60,290 bases of DNA from Campylobacterota bacterium (GTDB lineage: Bacteria > Campylobacterota > Campylobacteria > Campylobacterales > Nitratiruptoraceae): NCBI GenBank assembly GCA_013153715.1, contig JAADDW010000006.1, positions 1-60,290 on the forward strand, in the 5' to 3' direction. This document shows, piece by piece, positions 8,059 through 16,391 of this stretch. Position 1 is the stretch's first letter. Each line of letters begins with the position of its first letter. A program made the position numbers and the translations under genes. The notes beneath the pieces are model-generated. The model was not told the origin of the DNA and did no database searches. It was given only the letters and a program-made list of their open reading frames with translations.

Positions 8059-10155
8059 TTAATAACCGAGGAGAGCAAGGAGTCTGTAGGCGGTGAAGGC
8101 CGCTATCCAGGCTAGAATATTGGGGTAGATGGTGTAGAAGGCCCTCCAGGCCCACTGGGGAACCTCGGAGTAGAAGGTGCTCATGGCGGCAACACAGGGG
8201 CTGTAGATCATGATAATGAGGATGAGGGCGACTGCCGTCTTGAAATCGATATTCTCCCGAAGTTTGGAGATGAGGGTGGAACTCTCCTCCCCTCCCTCCC
8301 CGACGGCGTAGAGGGTGGCCAGGGTCGAAACGATAACCTCCTTGGCCGCCAGGCCGCTCACGACGGCCACACTGAGGCGCCAGTCGAAGCCGAAGGGGGA
8401 GAAGAGGGGCTCTATGGTCTTCCCGATCCTCCCCAGGTAGCTATACTCCAAATTTCTAGCGGCCAGCTCGTTCTGGAGCCGAACCCGCTCCTCCTGGGTC
8501 GTTGCCTGGGCCATCTTCTCCTCGTAGGAGTGGCGGAGCTCCCCGTTGAGGGGGTAGCTACTCAGGAACCAGATGACCATGGCGGCTCCGGCAATGAAGG
8601 TTCCGGCCTTCTTGATGAAGAGTTTGGTCTTGATCCAGAGTTCCATGGCCAGAACCTTCAGGGAGGGGAAACGGTAGGGGGGCATCTCCATAACGAAGGG
8701 TTCAGGTTCCCCCTTGAAGAGGAGCTTCCTGAGGATTTTGGCTACAACCAACCCCATGAGGGCCCCTCCGATGTAGATGGTGAAGAGGATATTCCCGGCA
8801 CTCTTGGTCGGGAAGAAGGCGGCAATGAGGAGGACATAGACCGGCAGTCTGGCGGAGCAGTTCATGAAGCCGAGAATCAACATGGTGATGAGCCGATCCT
8901 TGGGGTTCTTCAATGTCCGGGCGGCCATATAGGCCGGAACGGTACAGCCAAAGCCGCTGACCAGAGGGATAAAGGCCTTCCCCTGGAGGCCGAAATGTTT
9001 GAGGAAACCGTCCAGGAGGAAGGCGGCCCGGGCCATGTAGCCGGTCTGTTCTAGGAGATTGATGCCGAGGAAGAGGATCAAGATGTTGGGGAGGAACATG
9101 ATGATGGCCCCCACGGCCGGAACCACTCCATCTGTGATGACAGAGTTGAGGTCACCAGGGGGGAGAATTCCCCGGAGCCACTCTGCAAAGTTGGTAACGA
9201 CCTGGTCGATATACTCCATGGGGAGGGAGCCCACCTCAAATGTGACCTGGAAGAGGAGCCACATGAAGAGGAGGAAGATGGGGAGCCCCCAGATGGGGTG
9301 GATCAGAATCTGGTCGATCCTGTCTGTGAGGCTCTCCCTCCTGGGAAGGGTCACCACCTGCATAACGATACTCCGGGCAATGGCGCTCCTCTCATCGGCG
9401 AAGATGTCGGCGACACTCTCCGCATCGAACTCCAGTTTCAGCCTCCGAATACTCTCCCCCAGAGCCTCGTGGAGCTCCAAGAAGATGGGGAGGTCGTGGA
9501 TAATCTTGTAAATATCCTCATCGTTCTCCAAGAGGCGGATAGTGTAGAAACGGGCCAGATCCCTATCGTTGAAGTGGGGAGATTTGAGGAGGATCTCCAC
9601 CAGCCCTTCAATCTCCTCCTCGATCTTCTCATGGTAGTAGATCTCACAGTCACACCGCTCCTTCTGGAAGGTCTCGATGATCCGATCTACCAGCTCATCG
9701 ACCCCCCTCCCCTCCTTGGCCGAGGTGAGGACGACGGGGATACCTAGAAGTTTGGAGAGCATCTCCCCATCGATCCTCCCTCCCTGGGCCTCCACCTCAT
9801 CGACCATATTGACGACCAGGACCGTCCTCTTCCGCATATCGAGGAGCTGGAGGGTCAGAATGAGGTTCCGCTGGAGCACATTGGCGTCGACCACATTGAT
9901 AATGAGGTCGTACTCCCCCTCTATCAGGTAGTTTTTGGCCACATGCTCCTCCGGAGTGTAGGCGTTGAGGGAGTAGATCCCGGGGAGATCGACAATATCG
10001 ATCTCATACTCCCCCCTCTTGAAGGTGACCTCCTTCTTCTCCACCGTCACCCCGGCAAAGTTTCCGACATGGAGTCTCGCCCCGCTGATGGCGTTGATGA
10101 TCGACGACTTTCCCACATTGGGCTGTCCCACCATGACAGCCCGTATCTCCCTCAT
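8059..10155 (-). CDS. feoB: Ferrous iron transporter FeoB
   Basis: 698 residues. The N-terminal G domain has GQPNVGKSS (G1), DLPGIYS (G3) and NMVDE (G4). It is followed by a helical GDI-like spacer and, from about residue 285, a polytopic membrane domain with the two Gate-like halves, including LVSGFGCTVPAYMAARTL with its conserved cysteine and the NCSARLPVY segment. FeoB moves Fe2+ across the inner membrane and is the main iron importer of low-oxygen bacteria. It overlaps feoA by 4 bp and lies in an operon with a beta-barrel gene behind a Fur-box-like site. No sequence feature suggests inactivity. Confidence 0.97.
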   Translation of the reverse strand: MREIRAVMVGQPNVGKSSIINAISGARLHVGNFAGVTVEKKEVTFKRGEYEIDIVDLPGIYSLNAYTPEEHVAKNYLIEGEYDLIINVVDANVLQRNLILTLQLLDMRKRTVLVVNMVDEVEAQGGRIDGEMLSKLLGIPVVLTSAKEGRGVDELVDRIIETFQKERCDCEIYYHEKIEEEIEGLVEILLKSPHFNDRDLARFYTIRLLENDEDIYKIIHDLPIFLELHEALGESIRRLKLEFDAESVADIFADERSAIARSIVMQVVTLPRRESLTDRIDQILIHPIWGLPIFLLFMWLLFQVTFEVGSLPMEYIDQVVTNFAEWLRGILPPGDLNSVITDGVVPAVGAIIMFLPNILILFLGINLLEQTGYMARAAFLLDGFLKHFGLQGKAFIPLVSGFGCTVPAYMAARTLKNPKDRLITMLILGFMNCSARLPVYVLLIAAFFPTKSAGNILFTIYIGGALMGLVVAKILRKLLFKGEPEPFVMEMPPYRFPSLKVLAMELWIKTKLFIKKAGTFIAGAAMVIWFLSSYPLNGELRHSYEEKMAQATTQEERVRLQNELAARNLEYSYLGRIGKTIEPLFSPFGFDWRLSVAVVSGLAAKEVIVSTLATLYAVGEGGEESSTLISKLRENIDFKTAVALILIIMIYSPCVAAMSTFYSEVPQWAWRAFYTIYPNILAWIAAFTAYRLLALLGY

Positions 10156-10373
10156 TGTCTCACCTCGATACCCTCTGCCTCCTCCCGTCTCAAGGCGATT
10201 CGGGTCCCCTCGACCTCCACCTCCCAGGTCTCCTTCTTCAAGGTATGGTCCAGGAGGCGGAGGCGGTTCCCTTTGGAGACCCCCATAGCGAAGAGCCGCC
10301 CCTTAATGGGTTCGGGGGCCGTCACCCGCTCTATGATCCCGCTCTCTCCAATCTTCATCTCACTGACTCTCAT
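10152..10373 (-). CDS. feoA: Ferrous iron transport accessory protein FeoA
   Basis: 73 residues with the SH3-like FeoA fold: MRVSEMKIGESGIIERV, a GRLFAMGVSKGNRLRLLDHTL core and a C-terminal VEVEGTRIALRREEAEGIEV strand pair. FeoA is a small cytosolic partner needed for FeoB function. The ATG at 10373 has AAGGAGA upstream. A TTG six codons earlier contains that ribosome binding site and is rejected. The stop overlaps the feoB start by 4 bp, and the barrel gene ends 15 bp upstream. Confidence 0.93.
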   Translation of the reverse strand: MRVSEMKIGESGIIERVTAPEPIKGRLFAMGVSKGNRLRLLDHTLKKETWEVEVEGTRIALRREEAEGIEVRQ

Positions 10374-10387
10374 CTCTCTCTCCTTTC

Positions 10388-11485
10388 TCAAAAGGTGTAC
10401 TTCAGACCAACTCTCAAGATGTGGAGATCCCCCTCCCCCACCCGATCATCGACCCTCCCGTAGAGGGCCTCCAGGGAGAGGTCCTTCCAGAGCCGTCCCA
10501 CAAGGGAGAGATCTGCCTCGCTACTCTCCACCCCCTCCCCCCGAAAGGAGCCGTACTCCAGGGAGAGGTGGAGCTCTCCCAAGCAGAACTCGACCCCCAT
10601 CTTGGAGGCCTGAGCTCCCCGGGTCCCAATTCCCTCGAAACTCCGATCCTCCATGGAGGTGAAGAAGGGGCCTCCACCGAAACTGAAGATCGGCCCCGTA
10701 TCGCCAAACTCTCTATTGAAGGCTCCATAGAGCGTTCCGTCGGAGAAAGGGTACTCCAGGGCGAATCCGACCACCCTGCTCCCTATCTCCCCTATCCTTC
10801 TCTCCCCTACCTCCTCGGCAATATCCAGCTGGAAGGAGAGGATCACCCTCCCCACCTCTAGGGAGCCTTCGCCATAGAGGATGGCGGCCCTCTCCCCTAT
10901 TCGATAGAGCCAGAGGGAGGAGTTTCGGTAACGAATTCCCAGGAGGTCCATGGCTCCCCCTCCCCCCTCTCCTCCCACCACCTTCCAGAGGGGTTTGAAC
11001 TCTTCAATTCTCCCTCCGCTCTCCCAGCCGGCCATCTTTGTAATATGGCCCCCTGTCCAGGTAGTCTCCCCCCGGTACTGGAGGAGGACTCCCTCAAATC
11101 TGTTGGGGAGGAGACGGATCGGATCGCTGTCGGCGTGGGGGGTCTCCAGGGAGAAGCGGCCTACCAGCAGTTGGAGAGGACCGTTGTACTGGAGATAGAC
11201 CTCCTCAACAAGGGTGAACCCCTCCCCCCTCTCTCCGTAAAACTCCCCATGGGAGCTCTCGCCCCCCAGGGGATCGAGTCTGGAGAAGGTTATACCTCCC
11301 CCTACTCCTTGCTCCCCCTCCATCTCCAGATGGAGGGAGAACCTCCCTCCGAAGGCCCTCTCCCCTCCCCCCTCTCCCTGGGTTGAGATGTAGCCCAGGG
11401 CGATCTCCCCCCTTCCGTCGGTCTTCAGCTCTCCTGCAGGGAGGAGGGAGAGGAGAACCGCTACCCCAATAATGCCCTTCTCCAT
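10388..11485 (-). CDS. Predicted outer-membrane beta-barrel protein in the feo operon
   Basis: About 365 residues. A cleavable signal peptide (MEKGIIGVAVLLSLLPAGE) is followed by alternating amphipathic strands rich in Gly, aromatic and charged residues. The protein ends in RVGLKYTF, a C-terminal phenylalanine typical of barrels inserted by BamA. No plug or TonB box is apparent, so it looks like a porin and not a TonB-dependent receptor. It sits directly upstream of feoA-feoB and downstream of a Fur-box palindrome (11553-11567), which suggests an iron-regulated outer-membrane channel for Fe2+ or a small chelate. This function is inferred from position only. ATG at 11485 preferred; a GTG at 11488 is next to it. 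Confidence 0.75.
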   Translation of the reverse strand: MEKGIIGVAVLLSLLPAGELKTDGRGEIALGYISTQGEGGGERAFGGRFSLHLEMEGEQGVGGGITFSRLDPLGGESSHGEFYGERGEGFTLVEEVYLQYNGPLQLLVGRFSLETPHADSDPIRLLPNRFEGVLLQYRGETTWTGGHITKMAGWESGGRIEEFKPLWKVVGGEGGGGAMDLLGIRYRNSSLWLYRIGERAAILYGEGSLEVGRVILSFQLDIAEEVGERRIGEIGSRVVGFALEYPFSDGTLYGAFNREFGDTGPIFSFGGGPFFTSMEDRSFEGIGTRGAQASKMGVEFCLGELHLSLEYGSFRGEGVESSEADLSLVGRLWKDLSLEALYGRVDDRVGEGDLHILRVGLKYTF

Positions 11486-11552
11486 CACTCTCCCTTCAAC
11501 CTCTATCGGGAGTGTTATGGTACAGGAGAGGGCCTTAAGGGTAACTTAATAG

Positions 11553-11567
11553 TGATAATCGTTATCA
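11553..11567. promoter_or_regulatory. Fur-box-like palindrome upstream of the barrel-feoA-feoB operon
   Basis: TGATAATCGTTATCA is a perfect TGATAA-N3-TTATCA palindrome and matches the classic Fur operator core GATAATNATTATC in all but one position. It lies 68-82 bases upstream of the barrel-gene start, in the only intergenic stretch before the feo genes. A Fur-family regulator gene is 1.2 kb away. Iron-responsive repression of feo is known in many bacteria; binding here is inferred. Confidence 0.8.
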
Positions 11568-11605
11568 GCTTTGGAGTACTCTCCCTCCTCCCCCCTCAGA
11601 GGGGA

Positions 11606-11908
11606 TTAGAGGGCACCCCCCTCCAACTGGTTGTAGAACTCCATGAGCCTCTTTCTCACATCGGCAATCATGGCCGGAGTGGCCTCGGGAGACTCCAGCC
11701 AGACCGCCTGGAAATTCCCCTTCTCCGTGGTGTAGAGGGCCTCGTTCATAAAGGCGTTGTACTCCTCAATGGTCTTACAGACCCTCTTCTCTCCGGTCTC
11801 GGTATTGACCGCCTCTATGAACCACCCTCCCATACCGTTGGGTTTGATCTCGGCTGTCACAATGAGAATATCCTGACTCTCAACCTCTTCTCCCCTATTG
11901 TTCCGCAC
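11606..11908 (-). CDS. Small protein of unknown function following psd
   Basis: 100 residues with no signal peptide or membrane segment. The middle reads VTAEIKPNGMGGWFIEAVNTETGEKRVCKTIEEYNAFMNEAL, suggesting a small alpha/beta cytosolic domain with one cysteine. I do not recognise the family. Its start lies inside the 3' end of psd (14-bp overlap), so it is probably co-translated with psd. The Fur-box-like site lies just past its stop. Coding status is supported by the tight overlap and protein-like composition. Confidence 0.65.
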   Translation of the reverse strand: MRNNRGEEVESQDILIVTAEIKPNGMGGWFIEAVNTETGEKRVCKTIEEYNAFMNEALYTTEKGNFQAVWLESPEATPAMIADVRKRLMEFYNQLEGGAL

Positions 11909-12707
11909 TCTCTCTCCTTGCTATATGGTCTGTATATCGGACCCGCTCTCCGCTCTCCACCAGAAATTGGACCTCCTCCTCGAAGAAGAGGACAATGGTC
12001 GACCCCATTTTGAAATAGCCCAGGAGCTCCCCCTTCTTGAGCCAGAGCCCCTCGTAGTGGAAGATGCGGAGCTTCGGATCCCTGTTGGTCTCTATTCTCT
12101 CCTCGAAGACCAGAGTCATCTCCCCCACATTGAGGGCACCAATGAGGACAATAATAACAATTTTACCATCTTCCGTCCGACACTCCAAGATGAGCCGCTC
12201 ATTCTCCACGAAGAGGTTCACCTTTCTCTTGAGAAAGTAGAGGTTGACAGGGTAGAGTCTCCCTGGAACATGGATGACCCGACGGATCTCCAAGGTGTAG
12301 GGCATATGGTACCTGTGGTAGTCCCGAGGGGAGAGGTAGAAGTTGATATAGCTCTTCAGGAGATCGGTGGATTCTATCTCCGTGAGGAGATCGGCCACCC
12401 GATAGGCCATCCCCTTGATCTGGAGGGCCTTCCCCCCCTCCACCCTCCCCCTCTCCGTGACGAGGCCGTCGCAGGGGGCAATATAGTAACGGGAGTCGGC
12501 CTGGAGGGGTCTCTCCTCCTTAAGTGCCCGGGTGAAGAGGGCGTTAAGGGTCCGATAGCTCCCTGGCTCCTCGAACTCCTCCATATCGAGGCCCAGGAGA
12601 CCCACATAGGAGCGGTTGATAAATTTCTGGATGGGGCGGGGAAAGGGGTGGCTGGCAAACCGACCGAAGGCCCTGGAGACCATAGCTGTTATCACTCTTT
12701 TATCCAT
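11895..12707 (-). CDS. psd: Phosphatidylserine decarboxylase proenzyme
   Basis: About 270 residues. Conserved features are the Asp of APCDGLV, the paired histidines in SPRDYHRYHMPY, and the self-cleavage site in YFKMGSTIVLFF. There the Ser of G-S-T (about residue 236) becomes the N-terminal pyruvoyl group of the alpha chain. The site is MGST here, where LGST is usual. The enzyme makes phosphatidylethanolamine at the inner membrane. I prefer the ATG at 12707, preceded by GGGAG. The ATG at 12731 would lie only about 5 bases from the start site implied by the -10 at 12743-12748. A small unknown gene overlaps its 3' end. Confidence 0.93.
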   Translation of the reverse strand: MDKRVITAMVSRAFGRFASHPFPRPIQKFINRSYVGLLGLDMEEFEEPGSYRTLNALFTRALKEERPLQADSRYYIAPCDGLVTERGRVEGGKALQIKGMAYRVADLLTEIESTDLLKSYINFYLSPRDYHRYHMPYTLEIRRVIHVPGRLYPVNLYFLKRKVNLFVENERLILECRTEDGKIVIIVLIGALNVGEMTLVFEERIETNRDPKLRIFHYEGLWLKKGELLGYFKMGSTIVLFFEEEVQFLVESGERVRYTDHIARRESAEQ

Positions 12708-12742
12708 AGAACTCCCTTTTCTCTTGCTCATTTATAGAAGCT

Positions 12743-12748
12743 ATTATA
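12743..12748 (-). promoter_or_regulatory. Putative -10 element for psd
   Basis: On the minus strand this reads TATAAT, in an AT-rich divergent region between psd and the Fur-family gene. It supports a psd start at 12707 with a leader of about 29 bases. No clear -35 is seen, as is common in Campylobacterota. Confidence 0.45.
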
Positions 12749-12761
12749 TTCTATGCTGTAT

Positions 12762-12767
12762 TATAAT
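12762..12767 (+). promoter_or_regulatory. Putative -10 element for the Fur-family gene
   Basis: TATAAT (in TTATAATAGGG), 31 bases upstream of the Fur-family ATG. It is back-to-back with the psd -10 element, and no obvious Fur box overlaps it. Confidence 0.5.
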
Positions 12768-12797
12768 AGGGAGAGTTTCTTCAAGGAGTAGAGTAGA

Positions 12798-13241
12798 ATG
12801 GTGGAGAGCAGATTGAGAGAGTATATGACCATGCTCAAATCCAGGGAGCTCAAATCGACCCCCCAGAGGGTCGCCATGCTCCGCATTCTGGAGGAGATGG
12901 GCCACGCAGAGATAGAGGAGATCTACAACCATATCAAAAGGGATTTTGTCTCCATCTCCCTAGCAACGGTCTATAAGAATATCAACACCATGCGGGAGGC
13001 AGGTCTCATCCAGGAGATCAAAGTTCCCGAGAGGAGGAGCAGGTTTGAGATCGTCAAAGAGCCCCATAGCCACTTTCTCTGTCGCCAGTGTGGGAGGATC
13101 TACGACATTCCCCAGCCTCGGGTAGAGGAGCTCCAACTCCCAGAGGGGTTTGAGCCCCTCCACTACACCCTCACGGTGGAGGGGATCTGTCGAGAGTGCC
13201 GTGCGACCCCAGAGGGTGGGGAGAAAGGGGGAGAGGGATGA
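12798..13241 (+). CDS. Fur-family metal- or peroxide-responsive repressor (Fur or PerR type)
   Basis: 147 residues. A winged-helix domain includes LKSTPQRVAMLRILEEMGHAEIEEIYNHIKRDFVSISLATVYKNINTM. A dimerisation domain with metal-site residues follows: EPHSHFLCRQCGRIYDIP, whose HxH and CxxC resemble the structural zinc site, and a second cysteine pair, GICRECRA, near the C-terminus. Both Fur and PerR share these features, and the sequence alone does not settle which it is. A Fur-box-like site lies 1.2 kb away, before the feo operon. The gene starts 31 bases after a TATAAT and overlaps the thiamine-binding protein gene by 4 bp (ATGA). Confidence 0.93.
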   Translation: MVESRLREYMTMLKSRELKSTPQRVAMLRILEEMGHAEIEEIYNHIKRDFVSISLATVYKNINTMREAGLIQEIKVPERRSRFEIVKEPHSHFLCRQCGRIYDIPQPRVEELQLPEGFEPLHYTLTVEGICRECRATPEGGEKGGEG

Positions 13242-13564
13242 GTGTCCTCATGGAGATAGCCATCTTCCCTACCGATGTGGGAGAGAGCAAGAGCCGCTAT
13301 GTTGCCGAAGCCCTCAAAATCATAGAGGAGAGCGGTTACCCCTACCAGCTCACCCCCATGGCTACCATTGTGGAGGCCGAGACGGTAGAGGAACTGACCG
13401 CCCTCATCCCCAAACTTGCCCGGAAGATAGAGGAGATGGGGGCGAAGCGGATCTATAGCGTTGTGAAGTTCGATATACGGCCAGGCCGGAAAAATCGGCT
13501 CAGGGGAAAGATAGAGAGTGTGGAGAGGGCCCTCAGAGAAGGGCCCGACGGACAGCGTAGTTGA
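13238..13564 (+). CDS. MTH1187/YkoF-type thiamine-binding protein
   Basis: 108 residues, a single ferredoxin-like domain of the thiamine-binding (former DUF77) family. Signatures are MEIAIFPTDVGESKSRYVAEALKIIEESGYPYQLTPMATIVEA and KFDIRPGRKNRLRGKIESVERAL. Family members form tetramers and bind thiamine or a related pyrimidine; some associate with thiamine transport. The ATG at 13238 overlaps the Fur-family stop by 4 bp, so its translation is coupled to that regulator. The 3' end overlaps the convergent pdxA gene by 32 bp. Thiamine genes thiC and thiE lie elsewhere in the window. Confidence 0.85.
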   Translation: MSVLMEIAIFPTDVGESKSRYVAEALKIIEESGYPYQLTPMATIVEAETVEELTALIPKLARKIEEMGAKRIYSVVKFDIRPGRKNRLRGKIESVERALREGPDGQRS

Positions 13565-14459
13565 CGGCGTTAATGTAGCTGGTGGTGTTGATAGAGAATC
13601 CCTTTTTGTAGGCGATGTCAAAGGCCGTTCCGTGGTCTGGAGAGCTCCTGATAATAGGGAGACCCAGGGAGACATTGATGGCCTCGTGGAAGTAGAGGGT
13701 CTTGAGGGGGATGAGTCCCTGATCGTGGTAGAGGGCCACATAGTGGTGTTCTCTCTCCCGAATGTGGGGGGCAAAGGCGCTGTCTGGAACGAGAGGTCCC
13801 CGGAAAACCTTCTTCCCGATCCCCTTGTTGGCCCTCTTGATGGCCTTGGAGATCTTCTTCTCCTCATCTCCCAAGACCCCCCCATCGCCGGCATGGGGAT
13901 TGAGGCCGAGGACAGAGATCCTCTCGCTTCCGAAGAGGGGGTAGAGCCGGGTGAGAAACTCTGTGAGCCTTCCGGTCCTGATCTTCTTGGGAACTTTTCG
14001 GAGGGGGATATGGTCTGTGTAGAGGGCTATCCAGAGCTGGGGAACCCCCAAGACCATGATGATCTCCCTGCCAAAGCGGTGGCGGAGATAGTCGGTATGG
14101 CCTCTGTAGGGGATACCCGCCCTCTGCCACGCCTCCTTACTGATGGGGAGGGTGACCAGGGCATGGGTGATGCCGGCTGAGGTGAACTCCACCCCCTTCT
14201 GGAAGGAGCGGAAGCTGTACTCCCCACTCTCTCTGGAGACCTTTCCGGGTCTGATTGTGAAGGAACCTCCGATATACTCTATATCGAAATCGGAGGGAAT
14301 GGGAATATTGAGGAGCTGGGCGGCCTGCTCTATCATCTCATAGTTGGTGAAGTAGAGGGGGGTACAGAACTCTCTAATCTGGCTGTGGGCTCTGAGGGCG
14401 ATCTCGGGGGCGACTCCGTTGAGGTCCCCTATGGAGATGGCGATAATCGGCTTATCCAT
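13533..14459 (-). CDS. pdxA: 4-hydroxythreonine-4-phosphate dehydrogenase PdxA
   Basis: 308 residues. The start [20 protein letters not shown] is the typical PdxA opening (GDPxGIGPE in most homologues). YRGHTDYLRHRFG and LGLNPHAGDGGVLGDEE contain conserved metal and substrate histidines, and the C-terminal region has LYHDQGLIPLK. It oxidises 4-phosphohydroxy-threonine in the DXP-dependent vitamin B6 pathway, and its product is used by PdxJ encoded just upstream. The start ATG at 14459 overlaps pdxJ by 8 bp. An ORF extension to 14579 lies within pdxJ and is not real. Its 3' end overlaps the thiamine-binding gene tail to tail. Confidence 0.95.
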   Translation of the reverse strand: MDKPIIAISIGDLNGVAPEIALRAHSQIREFCTPLYFTNYEMIEQAAQLLNIPIPSDFDIEYIGGSFTIRPGKVSRESGEYSFRSFQKGVEFTSAGITHALVTLPISKEAWQRAGIPYRGHTDYLRHRFGREIIMVLGVPQLWIALYTDHIPLRKVPKKIRTGRLTEFLTRLYPLFGSERISVLGLNPHAGDGGVLGDEEKKISKAIKRANKGIGKKVFRGPLVPDSAFAPHIREREHHYVALYHDQGLIPLKTLYFHEAINVSLGLPIIRSSPDHGTAFDIAYKKGFSINTTSYINAVNYAVRRALL

Positions 14460-15234
14460 GGATCGCTTCCACCATCTGGGCCACAGCCCTCTCCAATCCG
14501 ACCCAGACACTCCGGGCAATAATGCTCTGGCCGATATTGAGCTCCTCAATATTGGGGATGCGGGTGATGGGAGCCACATTGTGGTAGTTCAGTCCGTGGC
14601 CCGCCGCAATGAGGAGCCCCGCCTTGGCTCCGTAGAGGGCGGAGTTCTCCAGAGCCCCCACAGCTTGGGAGAGCCGCTCCTTCAGCTCCCTTCTGGAGAG
14701 CTCCAGCTCTGGGATAGAGTGGGGAGTATGGGGGAGGTTGGAGTAGAGCATGGCGTAGATGTTGGCATACTCTCCTGTATGGAGCTCTACCATATCGGCC
14801 CCTGTATCGGCACTGGCCGCCACAATCTCAAAATCTGGATCGATGAAGAGGCTCACATCGATCTCCCGCTCCTTGAGGCGCTCTACAGCTTCACAGATCC
14901 GGTCAAACTGCCCTATCACATCGAGCCCCCCTTCAGTGGTCACCTCCTCCCTCCTCTCCGGGACCAGTGTCGCCCTGTGGGGGGCGAGTTCCGAGATGAT
15001 CTCCAGAATTCCCGGATCCAGGGAGCACTCGATATTGACCGGAAGGGGAGAGTGCTCCACAATTCTCCGGGCATCGTAGTCATTGATATGGCGGCGATCC
15101 TCCCTCAGGTGGATTGTCACCTGATCGGCCCCCGCCCTCCTCAAGATGGCCAGGGCCTCCAACGGATCCGGATCGTTGATCTTACGGGCCTCCCGAAGGA
15201 CAGCTATATGGTCGATATTGACTCCCAATCTCAC
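14452..15234 (-). CDS. pdxJ: Pyridoxine 5'-phosphate synthase PdxJ
   Basis: 260 residues of the TIM-barrel PdxJ family: [28 protein letters not shown] at the start, [17 protein letters not shown] in the middle, and [14 protein letters not shown] and [13 protein letters not shown] towards the C-terminus. It condenses the PdxA product with 1-deoxy-xylulose 5-phosphate to form pyridoxine phosphate. The start is GTG at 15234 and overlaps the tgt stop by 4 bp (GTGA). The operon is tgt-pdxJ-pdxA. Confidence 0.96.
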   Translation of the reverse strand: MRLGVNIDHIAVLREARKINDPDPLEALAILRRAGADQVTIHLREDRRHINDYDARRIVEHSPLPVNIECSLDPGILEIISELAPHRATLVPERREEVTTEGGLDVIGQFDRICEAVERLKEREIDVSLFIDPDFEIVAASADTGADMVELHTGEYANIYAMLYSNLPHTPHSIPELELSRRELKERLSQAVGALENSALYGAKAGLLIAAGHGLNYHNVAPITRIPNIEELNIGQSIIARSVWVGLERAVAQMVEAIHG

Positions 15235-16352
15235 CGCTCCCTCCTTCTGTAAAATTCAGTTCTGAACTCCTGAAACCTTCCTTCTATTATAGCCTCTCTC
15301 ATCTCTCTCATCAATGTAAGATAGTAGTGGAGATTGTGGAGGGAGGCCAGTCGGTAGTAGGTGAGCTCCTTGGCCCTAAAGAGGTGGTTGAGGTAGGCCC
15401 GAGAGTAGTGGCGGCAGGTGTAGCAGGTACACTCTGGATCGATGGGATCGGGATCCTCCCTATACCGCCCGGCCTTGATGGAGAGTCTCCCCGAGCTGGT
15501 AAAGAGGGTTCCGTTCCGGGCGTTTCTGGTAGGCATGACACAGTCGAACATATCGACCCCCCGTTCCACAGCCTCGACCAGGTCTTCTGGAGTCCCGACC
15601 CCCATGAGATAGCGGGGTTTCTCCTCCGGCATGAGGGCCGTCGTCAACTCCACAGTATCATACATAGCCTGTCGCTCCTCCCCGACACTCAGTCCGCCGA
15701 TGGCGAAGCCGTCAAAATCCATCTCCGTCAGCTCCAGGGCGCTGATACGGCGGAAATGGGGGCTCACCCCCCCCTGGATAATGGCGAAGAGGGAGCGGTC
15801 CCTCCCGACCCCCCGCCTCTCCATCTCCCGGTGGTACTCCAGGGATTCCCGGGCCCATCTGGTGGTCCTCTCCACAGAGAGGGCCAGCCTCTCTTCCGTA
15901 GCTGGAAGGGCTACGAGATCGTCAAGGACCATCATAATGTCGCTCCCCAGATTGTACTGGATGTCGAGGACCTTCTTGGGGGTGAAGTGGTGGAGACTCC
16001 CATCTATATGGCTCTTGAAGGAGATCCCCTCCTCCTCTGTCTTGGAGATGGCGCTGAGACTGAAGGCCTGGAAGCCCCCGCTGTCTGTCAGAAAGCTCCC
16101 TCTGTAGCCGCTGAACCTGTGGAGCCCCCCCATCTTGGCAATTACCCGATCTCCGGGGCGGAGGTAGAGGTGGTAGGTGTTGGCCAAGATAATTGGGGTT
16201 CCCAGATGGTCTTCAAGGTCTCTGCTGTCGAGGCTCTTCACCGAGGCGGCCGTCCCAACGGCCATGAAAATGGGGGTCTCGATTGTGGAGTGGGCGGTCT
16301 TGAGGGTGGCCGCCCTCGCCCTTCCATCTCTCCCATCTATAGAGAATTCCAC
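15231..16352 (-). CDS. tgt: tRNA-guanine transglycosylase
   Basis: About 373 residues. Conserved parts are [13 protein letters not shown] (nucleophile-side Asp region), GGLSVGE, and the C-terminal zinc site [22 protein letters not shown] (CxCxxC plus His). It swaps guanine 34 for the queuine precursor preQ1 in His, Asp, Asn and Tyr tRNAs. I chose the GTG at 16352 because AAGGAG precedes it and the protein then begins [16 protein letters not shown], as in homologues. The frame is open upstream to 16490 but lies within the divergent gene. It is translationally coupled to pdxJ. Confidence 0.95.
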   Translation of the reverse strand: MEFSIDGRDGRARAATLKTAHSTIETPIFMAVGTAASVKSLDSRDLEDHLGTPIILANTYHLYLRPGDRVIAKMGGLHRFSGYRGSFLTDSGGFQAFSLSAISKTEEEGISFKSHIDGSLHHFTPKKVLDIQYNLGSDIMMVLDDLVALPATEERLALSVERTTRWARESLEYHREMERRGVGRDRSLFAIIQGGVSPHFRRISALELTEMDFDGFAIGGLSVGEERQAMYDTVELTTALMPEEKPRYLMGVGTPEDLVEAVERGVDMFDCVMPTRNARNGTLFTSSGRLSIKAGRYREDPDPIDPECTCYTCRHYSRAYLNHLFRAKELTYYRLASLHNLHYYLTLMREMREAIIEGRFQEFRTEFYRRRER

Positions 16353-16366
16353 AGAACTCCTTGTGT

Positions 16367-16372
16367 TATAAT
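16367..16372 (+). promoter_or_regulatory. Putative -10 element for the TrkA-like gene
   Basis: TATAAT lies 19 bases upstream of the ATG at 16392, in the 39-bp gap between the divergent tgt and TrkA-like genes. The implied leader is about 13 bases and includes AAAGGT as ribosome binding site. Confidence 0.4.
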
Positions 16373-16391
16373 AGGGATCAAAAAGGTATCC

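Noticed and set aside
14460-14579. N-terminal extension of PdxA
   Set aside because: Lies inside pdxJ and does not resemble PdxA; homologues start at [12 protein letters not shown].
15327-16391. 355-codon upstream extension of the TrkA-like gene
   Set aside because: Lies antisense within tgt. The ATG at 16392 has a -10 and a ribosome binding site.
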